A DNA stretch of 6,950 nt from an uncultured Porphyromonas sp. Lineage in GTDB: Bacteria; Bacteroidota; Bacteroidia; Bacteroidales; Porphyromonadaceae. Shown in pieces: positions 1-5,721 of this stretch. Where the stretch lies: contig URKO01000064.1 of assembly GCA_900548415.1 (NCBI GenBank), positions 1-6,950 on the forward strand, in the 5' to 3' direction. The notes under the pieces were generated by a model that was given only the letters and a program-made list of their open reading frames with translations, ran no database searches and was not told the origin of the DNA. The position numbers were made by a program, and so were the translations under genes. Position 1 is the first letter of the stretch. Each line of letters opens with the position of its first letter.

Positions 1-258
1 GGTGAGGACGCAAACATGCTCAAGACCTACAACGTGGTCGTCGGCTCTTTCCAAAACCACACCAACGCTTACTCGCTCAAGGAGCGTCTACAGGCTCAGG
101 GCTACAACCCCGTACTCGGTCAGAACGAGGCTGGTATGCTTCGCGTTATCATCACTAGCTTTGACAACCGCCGTGAGGCTGAGGCTTCAAGAGAGCAGGT
201 CAAGGGACGCTTCGCTCCTGACTTCCAGGACGCTTGGATTCTGGAGAAGATCCGCTAG
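1..258 (+). CDS. SPOR-domain protein, C-terminal part (5' end outside window)
   Basis: The frame is open from base 1 and ends at TAG 256-258, so only the last 85 residues of a longer protein are seen. They form one SPOR domain: YNVVVGSF at about residues 10-17, an NAYSLKERL helix, the GYNPV turn, the central strand LRVIITSFDNR, then a second helix rich in Glu and Arg. Domains of this family bind glycan strands of peptidoglycan that lack stem peptides and usually sit at the C-terminus of envelope proteins, often lipoproteins or membrane-anchored proteins active at division sites. The missing N-terminus would hold any signal or anchor. The ATG at 16 is probably an internal methionine, because in-frame coding continues upstream and the domain begins only four residues after it. 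Codon choice (AAC, AAG, GGC, GCT, CGT/CGC) looks more biased than in the next genes, which may indicate high expression. Domain assignment is firm; the full protein's identity is unknown. Confidence 0.85.
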   Translation, partial: GEDANMLKTYNVVVGSFQNHTNAYSLKERLQAQGYNPVLGQNEAGMLRVIITSFDNRREAEASREQVKGRFAPDFQDAWILEKIR

Positions 259-290
259 TCGGGTCTCCCCACATAGCCATACAATAAAAT

Positions 291-330
291 AGGAGTCTTA
301 GAGTTTACATAGATAGACTCTAAGGCTCCT
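291..330 (+). terminator. Long hairpin between SPOR gene and murB, probable terminator or leader structure
   Basis: Positions 291-307 pair with 314-330 to give a 17-pair stem with no mismatch (two G-U pairs, 296/325 and 305/316) around a six-base loop CATAGA. The hairpin is followed only by TTCTT, a weak U-run, while an A-rich stretch (ACAATAAAAT, 281-290) precedes it. The poly-U context would therefore be better on the opposite strand, yet no gene there would need it. It lies 32 bases after the SPOR stop and 19 bases before the murB ATG. That fits a terminator for the upstream gene, or an attenuator or stabilising leader in the murB transcript. The stem is seen directly; its role is inferred. 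Confidence 0.6.
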
Positions 331-349
331 TCTTCGGACACTATAAACT

Positions 350-1393
350 ATGGAGATCATACAGCATCAACCGCTTCGCGAGTACCACACATTTGCCACT
401 GAGACCACCGCTGACTGGTGGATCAACTACAGCAGTGCTGAGGATCTTCAGACGCTAGCACGTGATGAGTACTTTGTCTCGCAGCCTTATCTGCCGATAG
501 GTGCTGGGAGCAACCTGCTCTTTACGCACGATAAGTATCGTGGCGTCATCCTCTACTCGCAGATCGATGACCTCCACTACTACGATGAGACCGAGAGTGC
601 GCTGACCCACCCGGGGCAGCAGCATGTGCGGGCGGGTAGTGGCATCGTCTGGGATCACTTTGTGGAGCTGATGCTCAGCCGGGGTCTCTATGGTATAGAA
701 AATCTATCGCTCATACCAGGCACCGTGGGCGCTGCTGCCATACAGAATATAGGTGCCTACGGGAGCGAGGTCTCTCAGTACATCGTAGCGGTCGATGTGG
801 TCGACCTAGCGACAGGGATGAAGCTCCGCATACCGAGTGCCCTGTGTGACTATAAATATAGGTACAGCATCTTCAAAGATCCGCAGTACCACTCCTACAT
901 CGTCACGCACGTACACTTCATACTAAGCACCGAGCCGACCTGCAATCTGAGCTACGCCTCCTTGGCAAAAGCTTTCGAGGGTCGCGACACGATGCCGACG
1001 CCTGAGGAGATTCGTCAAGAGGTGATTAGCATCCGACGTGCTAAGCTACCCGACCCTGAGGAGATACCAAATGGCGGGAGCTTCTTCATGAACCCCATCG
1101 TGCCACTAGCGCAGTACGAGGAGCTGGCGAAGCAATACGACACGCCCGTGCCTCACTACCCTACTCACAACGAGGGGGTGGTCAAGCTCTCAGCAGCGTG
1201 GCTCATAGACCAGACAGGGCTCAAAGGCTACCGCACTGGTGCCGTGGGAGTCTACGAGAAGCAGCCGCTCGTCCTCGTCAACTACGGCGGAGCGACAGGC
1301 CAAGAGGTAGTCGCACTAGCAGAGCATGTGCAGCAGGAGGTGAGTCGTAAGTTCGGCATCTCACTACATCCCGAGGTGCGCTATATAGACTGA
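350..1393 (+). CDS. murB: UDP-N-acetylenolpyruvoylglucosamine reductase MurB (type I)
   Basis: MurB is a cytoplasmic FAD enzyme that uses NADPH to reduce UDP-GlcNAc-enolpyruvate to UDP-MurNAc, the second committed step of peptidoglycan precursor synthesis. The protein has 347 residues, close to the E. coli type I enzyme. FAD-binding motifs are PIGAGSNLL (49-57) and IPGTVGAAAIQNIGAYG (122-138). The substrate loop YRYSIFK (170-176) carries Arg171 and is typical of type I. The C-terminal domain has NGGSFFMNP (241-249), whose Ser244 should be the proton donor, then KLSAAWLIDQTGLKG (279-293), and PEVRYID at the end, where Glu342 matches the family's catalytic glutamate. The ATG at 350 gives the expected short N-terminus (LREYHTFAT at 9-17). 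No Shine-Dalgarno sequence precedes it, only CTATAAACT. The next gene starts five bases after the TGA stop, so the two are surely cotranscribed. The gene is intact and nothing essential is missing. Confidence 0.97.
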   Translation: MEIIQHQPLREYHTFATETTADWWINYSSAEDLQTLARDEYFVSQPYLPIGAGSNLLFTHDKYRGVILYSQIDDLHYYDETESALTHPGQQHVRAGSGIVWDHFVELMLSRGLYGIENLSLIPGTVGAAAIQNIGAYGSEVSQYIVAVDVVDLATGMKLRIPSALCDYKYRYSIFKDPQYHSYIVTHVHFILSTEPTCNLSYASLAKAFEGRDTMPTPEEIRQEVISIRRAKLPDPEEIPNGGSFFMNPIVPLAQYEELAKQYDTPVPHYPTHNEGVVKLSAAWLIDQTGLKGYRTGAVGVYEKQPLVLVNYGGATGQEVVALAEHVQQEVSRKFGISLHPEVRYID

Positions 1394-1398
1394 GCCCT

Positions 1399-2952
1399 AT
1401 GCCCTCTCGCCACAATCTCCCCTCGCCACAGATCGTCGAGCTACTAGGCTCAGGTACCAGCACAGGCGTACCTGAGGTGGGTTGCTACTGTCGCACCTGT
1501 CTCAGCCTAGACCCGCGCGACCAGCGCACCCGTACATCGGCTCTGGTAGTCTCACCTGCAGGCAAACGAATACTGATCGACTGTAGCGCAGACTTCCGGC
1601 AGCAAGCACTCCTAGCGGGCATAGACCATCTAGATGCGATCATCCTAACGCACCAGCACTACGACCATATCGGAGGGCTGGACGACCTGCGCACTATCTC
1701 GTGGCGCACGGAGCTACCCATCTACGCAGAGCCTAACGTACTAGAGTCGATCAAGTCCCGACTGCACTACTACTTCGGTCCGCATCGCTATCCCGGCACG
1801 CCACACCTGACGCTGCACCCCATCTCGTCGCTAGAGCCGTTTACACTCTACGACCTGACGATAGAGCCGATACGGGTGATGCACGGCAAGCAACCAATAC
1901 TAGGCTATCGCATCGGGAGCTTTGGCTTCCTAACCGACCTCAAGAGCATCGCCCCAGAGGAGCTAGAGAAGCTCCGAGGCGTGGAGCTACTCTTTGTCAA
2001 TGGGCTACGCTACACCAAGCCTCACCCGACGCACCAAACGATCGAGGAGGCCATTGAACTGACCGCCCAGGTTCAGTCGCAATGTAGCTACATCATTCAC
2101 CTTTCGCACCATGCACCGCCTACGGCAGAGCTACAAGAGCGACTGCCCGAGGGGGTCTACGTGGGTTACGACGGATTAACCCTTCACTACACAGAGGGAA
2201 CGGGTTATACCCCGCAACCTACACCAGACAAGCTAGTAAGGAGTAGTGCTGAGCCTTTTACCTATCGGGATTGTGGCAGGATTGATTACCAAGCGGCACT
2301 GGAGATGCAGCTGCAGCTTTGGCAGGAGCGTATTGATGCCAAGGTAGCGCATCAGACGGTGCCTGAGGACGTGCTACTCTTTTGCGAGCATGAGCCGGTG
2401 CTGACCATTGGCAAGCATGGCAAGCAGACGAATCTGCTCGTTTCGGAGGCTCTGCTCAACTCTAAAGGCATTCAGCTAGTCCAGATAGAGCGTGGTGGCG
2501 ACATTACTTACCATGGTCCTGGGCAGATCACCGGTTACCCGATCTTTGACCTAGAGCATTACGGCGTGGGGATCAAGGAGTACATCCACACGATGGAGCA
2601 GTGCATCATCGACCTGCTCTACCTCTACGGCATTCGTGCAGAGCGTCTCGAGGGTGCTACGGGAGTCTGGATCGATGCGCACACACCGCAAGCTCGTAAG
2701 ATCTGTGCGATCGGCGTGCACACCTCTCGCTATGTGACGATGCACGGCTTCGCGCTCAATGTCAATACCGACCTAAGCTACTTCCAGCTCATCAATCCGT
2801 GTGGCTTTACCGACAAGGGGGTCACCTCGATGGAGCAAGAGATAGGTCGCGGGGAGGTTTACTTTCCGCTAGTCAAGCACCAGCTGGAGGGACTCTTTCG
2901 CAAGCACTTCACGCACCTTCTGTACCACCTACCTAACGATGACATACTATGA
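1399..2952 (+). CDS. lipB: Fusion: PhnP-like MBL-fold phosphodiesterase + lipoyl(octanoyl) transferase LipB
   Basis: One 517-residue frame holds two enzymes. Residues about 10-266 are a metallo-beta-lactamase-fold hydrolase of the PhnP type (phosphoribosyl cyclic phosphodiesterase-like). It has a zinc cluster CYCRTC (Cys29, 31, 34) with probable partner His237, dimetal ligands HQHYDH (85-90), His162, Asp180 and His234, and a candidate catalytic His212. Residues about 286-510 are LipB, which moves octanoyl groups from acyl carrier protein to lipoyl domains, the first step of endogenous lipoate assembly. It shows RGGDITYHGPGQ (365-376), Lys434 in RKICAIG and Cys468 in NPCGF. The Lys-Cys spacing of 34 matches that of known LipB dyads. 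A Pro/Thr-rich linker (about 267-285) joins the domains with no stop. The first in-frame ATG in the LipB half (codon 303, base 2305) would cut off the conserved TYRDCGRIDYQAA start, so separate initiation there is unlikely. The gene starts 5 bases after murB and overlaps the next start as ATGA. Domain calls are firm; the hydrolase substrate is unknown, and no phn genes are nearby. Confidence 0.92.
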   Translation: MPSRHNLPSPQIVELLGSGTSTGVPEVGCYCRTCLSLDPRDQRTRTSALVVSPAGKRILIDCSADFRQQALLAGIDHLDAIILTHQHYDHIGGLDDLRTISWRTELPIYAEPNVLESIKSRLHYYFGPHRYPGTPHLTLHPISSLEPFTLYDLTIEPIRVMHGKQPILGYRIGSFGFLTDLKSIAPEELEKLRGVELLFVNGLRYTKPHPTHQTIEEAIELTAQVQSQCSYIIHLSHHAPPTAELQERLPEGVYVGYDGLTLHYTEGTGYTPQPTPDKLVRSSAEPFTYRDCGRIDYQAALEMQLQLWQERIDAKVAHQTVPEDVLLFCEHEPVLTIGKHGKQTNLLVSEALLNSKGIQLVQIERGGDITYHGPGQITGYPIFDLEHYGVGIKEYIHTMEQCIIDLLYLYGIRAERLEGATGVWIDAHTPQARKICAIGVHTSRYVTMHGFALNVNTDLSYFQLINPCGFTDKGVTSMEQEIGRGEVYFPLVKHQLEGLFRKHFTHLLYHLPNDDIL

Positions 2953-3809
2953 AATGGCTTAGACCCAACGATAGCTCAGCAAACTACCAAGATAGACGCG
3001 GACGCATCTCTGGCAGAGGACTAGCCCTCGGAGGTGGCATCGGCGGTATCGTCATCGTCCTCGCCAGCCTCTTCTTCGGCGTAGACCTCACGGGACTGAT
3101 GCAGGTGGCGAACAATGTCTTGCCTGGCTCACAGACGGAGCAGGTAGACCCCTCGCGTGTCAACGAAAACGAAGAGTTCAAAGTCTTCACGCTACGCGTC
3201 TTCAACAGTTGCAACGACGTGTGGACAGACCTCTTCAATTCCGAATTGCAACGCTCCTATGCGGCACCGACACTAGTGACCTTCACCGATCAGGTGCAGA
3301 GCCGTTGCGGAGGAGCTACCAGCGAGGTGGGACCTTTCTACTGTCCGGCCGACCAGACCGTCTACATTGACTTAGACTTCTTCAATCTACTCGCCTCTCG
3401 CTTCAAAGCGCCAGGAGACCTAGCCATGGCTTATGTCACCGCTCACGAGGTAGGGCATCACGTGCAGAACCTCCTCGGCATCTCCGACAAGCTGCACCAG
3501 CAGCAAGGGCGTGTCTCTCAGGAAGCGTACAACCGCGCCAGTGTACAGCTAGAGTTGCAAGCTGACTACCTTGCTGGCGTATGGGCATACCACGCCCAGC
3601 GACTCGGCATCATACTCATCGAGCCTGGAGACCTCGAGGATGCGCTCACAGCCGCCAACGCTATCGGCGATGACACCTTGCAGAAAGAGGCGCAGGGCTA
3701 CGCCGTCCCAGACTCATTCACACACGGTACCTCAGCACAGCGCATGCAAGCTTTTCGCTCTGGCTTTGAGACAGGCAGCTTGGATGGCGCAAGCCGTTAC
3801 CGCTTGTAA
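2949..3809 (+). CDS. Membrane-anchored neutral zinc metallopeptidase, YpfJ family
   Basis: This 286-residue protein belongs to the putative neutral zinc metallopeptidase family (COG2321, YpfJ type), whose substrates are largely unknown. The N-terminus carries the family's charged stretch ending DRRG (15-18), followed by one Gly-rich hydrophobic segment at about 24-45, probably a single membrane anchor with the catalytic domain outside the cytoplasmic membrane. The zinc site is HEVGH (166-170) with Glu167 as catalytic base; Glu202 in LELQADYLAGVW (201-212) is the likely third ligand. Cys88, Cys120 and Cys132 lie before the active site and could form a disulfide. The C-terminus has the family's closing motif HGTSAQRMQAFRSGFETG (259-276). 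Its ATG overlaps the TGA of the lipB fusion (ATGA at 2949-2952), which points to translational coupling. Length and motifs are complete. The family is certain; the biological role is not, and the link to lipoylation or cyclic phosphate chemistry may be only transcriptional. Confidence 0.92.
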   Translation: MKWLRPNDSSANYQDRRGRISGRGLALGGGIGGIVIVLASLFFGVDLTGLMQVANNVLPGSQTEQVDPSRVNENEEFKVFTLRVFNSCNDVWTDLFNSELQRSYAAPTLVTFTDQVQSRCGGATSEVGPFYCPADQTVYIDLDFFNLLASRFKAPGDLAMAYVTAHEVGHHVQNLLGISDKLHQQQGRVSQEAYNRASVQLELQADYLAGVWAYHAQRLGIILIEPGDLEDALTAANAIGDDTLQKEAQGYAVPDSFTHGTSAQRMQAFRSGFETGSLDGASRYRL

Positions 3810-3838
3810 GCAACAACCAATTCTATAGCAGATCTCAG

Positions 3839-4747
3839 ATGAACCAAAAGATAAAAGTACTCGTCGTAGGCTACGGACACGTAGGCAAGCAAGTTGTGAC
3901 CACCGTACGCACCGCTCCCGACATGGAGCTGGTCGGTGTAGTCCGTCGCTCTAAGAATGATCCTCAAAGCCAAGTATTGACCGCTCACGGCATTGCCGTG
4001 TACGGAGAGGACGACACCCTACCCAAGGCAGATGTCGCTATCCTAGCCGTACCGACACGCTCCGTGCCTGATTACGCCAAGCGTTATCTCGCGCAGGGCA
4101 TTTGCACGGTAGACAGCTTCGACATACATACCCAGATAGCCACGCTACGCCACGACTTGATGGCGGTAGCTCAGGAGCATCAAGCAGTCTCCATCATCAG
4201 TGCTGGCTGGGATCCCGGGAGCGACTCGATCGTCCGCACCTTGATGCAGGCGATGGCACCCGAGGGGATCACCTACACAGACTTTGGCCCAGGCATGAGC
4301 ATGGGACACTCCGTCGCGGCACGTGCCATTGCAGGTGTCCGTGATGCGCTCTCCATGACCCTGCCCGTAGGTTACGGACAGCACCGCAGACAGGTCTATG
4401 TGGAGCTGGAGGCAGGAGCCAACGAGGAGCAAGTGCGTCAAGCGATACTCGCTGATGATTACTTCGCTCATGACGAAACAATCGTCACCATTGTCCCCTC
4501 AGTCGCTGCCTTGGAGGACGTAGGCCATGGCGTACACATGATGCGCAAAGGGGTCTCGGGCGTAACGCACAACCAGCGTTTCACCTTCGAGATGCAGATC
4601 AACAACCCCGCCCTAACCGCCCAAATGATGGTCGCCTCCGCCCGTGCTACGCAGCGTCTCACGCCAGGAGCCTACACGCTCCCTGAGGTGCCAGTCATAG
4701 ACCTACTCGTAGGCGACCGCGCTGACTGGATCGCCCATCTAGTCTAA
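3839..4747 (+). CDS. ddh: meso-Diaminopimelate D-dehydrogenase
   Basis: Ddh catalyses NADPH-dependent reductive amination of L-2-amino-6-oxopimelate (tetrahydrodipicolinate) directly to meso-diaminopimelate. This one-step route bypasses the acylated intermediates of the Dap pathway and feeds both lysine synthesis and the peptidoglycan cross-link. The 302-residue protein opens with a Rossmann fingerprint GYGHVG (11-16); VVRRS (34-38) carries two arginines suited to the 2'-phosphate of NADP. The family's central motifs follow: VDSFDIH (91-97), SAGWDPGSDSIVR (121-133) and FGPGMSMGHSVAAR (149-162), which line the substrate cavity. HNQRFTFEMQ (244-253) and NPALTAQMMVASARA (256-270) lie in the C-terminal part. 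It is shorter than the Corynebacterium enzyme (about 320 residues) and closer in size to the group often called type II (for example Symbiobacterium), an inference from length only. The gene follows the peptidase by 29 bases and precedes lgt by 26, so it is probably in the same operon. It is intact. Confidence 0.95.
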   Translation: MNQKIKVLVVGYGHVGKQVVTTVRTAPDMELVGVVRRSKNDPQSQVLTAHGIAVYGEDDTLPKADVAILAVPTRSVPDYAKRYLAQGICTVDSFDIHTQIATLRHDLMAVAQEHQAVSIISAGWDPGSDSIVRTLMQAMAPEGITYTDFGPGMSMGHSVAARAIAGVRDALSMTLPVGYGQHRRQVYVELEAGANEEQVRQAILADDYFAHDETIVTIVPSVAALEDVGHGVHMMRKGVSGVTHNQRFTFEMQINNPALTAQMMVASARATQRLTPGAYTLPEVPVIDLLVGDRADWIAHLV

Positions 4748-4748
4748 T

Positions 4749-4769
4749 CTCTAACCTCTAACCTCTACT
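4749..4769 (+). repeat. Short tandem repeat CTCTAAC in the ddh-lgt spacer
   Basis: The 26-base spacer holds CTCTAAC at 4749-4755, an exact copy at 4756-4762, and a degenerate third copy CTCTACT at 4763-4769. GTCTAAT at 4742-4748, which includes the ddh stop codon, looks like a further diverged unit. The array ends four bases before the lgt ATG at 4774 and takes the place where a ribosome-binding sequence would normally lie. Copy number might slip and alter the spacing between the ddh stop and lgt start, but it cannot shift either reading frame. The repeat is seen directly; any role is speculation. Confidence 0.75.
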
Positions 4770-4773
4770 CGCC

Positions 4774-5688
4774 ATGTCCAGCACACTACCCCTACTAGCC
4801 ATCACGTGGGACGTCAGCCCCGCTATCTTTACCATCGGCTCCTTTGAGTTACGCTGGTATGCCGTACTCTTTGCCGTGGGGCTCTTCGTCTTCGGTCCGT
4901 GGATCGTGCATCGCATCTGGCAGAAAGAAGGCTTGCCCGAGCCATGGTTTGACAAACTCTTTTGGTACGTAGCCATCGGTACGATCGTTGGTGCGAGACT
5001 GGGGCATTGTCTCTTCTACGACCCGCTCTACTACCTTGCCAATCCCGTTGAAATCCTGAAGACGTGGGAGGGCGGACTCGCGAGCCATGGTGGTGTGATC
5101 GGTCTCATCATCGTCATGTGGATCTACGCACGCAAAGTGTCGCACAAGCCTATCCTCTGGGGTATGGATCGACTCTGCGTACCCGTAGGACTCGTGGCAG
5201 CCATGATACGTCTCGGCAACCTGATGAATAGCGAGATCTTTGGCTACCCTACCGATGTCGCATGGGGCTTTCGCTTCGTACGCTCAGCCGAGTGGCAAAC
5301 GATAGCCAACGGCATGCCTTGCCACCCGACAGCCATCTACGAGGCACTCGCCTATCTACTCGTCTTCGCCATCTGCATGTGGCTCTACTGGCGTCGCAAT
5401 GCGGGCTACAAGTATCATGGGCTCATCGTTGGGACGCTCCTGACGCTCACCTTCATCGCTCGTATCCTCATCGAGACCGTCAAGTTCGTTCAGGAGCCGT
5501 GGGAGCACAGATTGGTCGACTCCATCGGGCTCAACCAGGGGCAGCTACTCAGCATCCCCTTTATCCTCATCGGAGTTGGCATGATCATCTATGCCCTACG
5601 CCACCCAGTGCCTCAGGCGGAGGTGGAGCGTCTACTCGCCGAAGAGGCGCAGCGCAAGGAGCAAGCCGCTCATCAAAACAAGAAGTAA
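4774..5688 (+). CDS. lgt: Prolipoprotein diacylglyceryl transferase Lgt
   Basis: Lgt is a polytopic inner-membrane enzyme that transfers diacylglycerol from phosphatidylglycerol to the lipobox cysteine of prolipoproteins, the first step of lipoprotein maturation. The 304-residue protein has about seven hydrophobic segments (roughly 28-48, 62-82, 104-120, 134-150, 190-206, 216-234, 258-276). Diagnostic motifs are [12 protein letters not shown] (73-84), SHGGVIG (104-110) with His105 matching the family's essential histidine, the signature [15 protein letters not shown] (146-160) with Arg146 and Asn149, and HPTAIYEAL (184-192). Arg230 in FIARILIE probably corresponds to the second essential arginine. 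The signature lacks the usual Gly before Arg146 (here Ile), as I recall is common in Bacteroidota. The C-terminal tail after about 280 is highly charged (Glu, Arg, Lys, Gln) and presumably cytoplasmic. The start at 4774 gives a short N-terminus ahead of the conserved [12 protein letters not shown] segment. It is likely cotranscribed with ddh. Confidence 0.96.
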   Translation: MSSTLPLLAITWDVSPAIFTIGSFELRWYAVLFAVGLFVFGPWIVHRIWQKEGLPEPWFDKLFWYVAIGTIVGARLGHCLFYDPLYYLANPVEILKTWEGGLASHGGVIGLIIVMWIYARKVSHKPILWGMDRLCVPVGLVAAMIRLGNLMNSEIFGYPTDVAWGFRFVRSAEWQTIANGMPCHPTAIYEALAYLLVFAICMWLYWRRNAGYKYHGLIVGTLLTLTFIARILIETVKFVQEPWEHRLVDSIGLNQGQLLSIPFILIGVGMIIYALRHPVPQAEVERLLAEEAQRKEQAAHQNKK

Positions 5689-5721
5689 ATCTATTCACTA
5701 TTATAAAGCAACCATTATATT
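5689..5721 (+). promoter_or_regulatory. AT-rich gap before fprA, possible promoter or translation leader
   Basis: In this 33-base gap 26 bases are A or T, in sharp contrast to the GC-rich coding sequence on both sides. It contains CACTATTATAAAG (5696-5708), which resembles CACTATAAAC before murB (339-348). It holds no clear match to the Bacteroidota promoter consensus (TTTG near -33, TAnnTTTG near -7), no Shine-Dalgarno sequence and no hairpin. It may just be the unstructured A/T-rich leader that helps ribosomes start in this phylum, or it may mark the beginning of a separate unit for fprA. Confidence 0.25.

Noticed and set aside
2..292. 96-codon + strand frame over the SPOR gene
   Set aside because: Its product is a Ser/Thr/Arg-rich shadow of the SPOR reading frame with no recognisable domain.
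2163..2182. Perfect 6-base inverted repeat GGGTTA / TAACCC inside the PhnP-lipB gene, near the domain junction
   Set aside because: The stem is short with an eight-base loop, no U-run follows, and the bases encode the conserved GYDGLTL strand of the MBL domain, so it is probably coincidental.
2305..2952. Separate lipB gene starting at the internal ATG at 2305
   Set aside because: This start would remove the conserved first strand and helix of LipB (residues about 286-302), and the upstream frame is open with no stop between the domains.
4145..4471. 108-codon open frame on the minus strand inside ddh
   Set aside because: It lies wholly antisense to a clear, complete Ddh. Its translation is Cys/His-rich and low in recognisable motifs, as expected from the complement of biased GC-rich codons.
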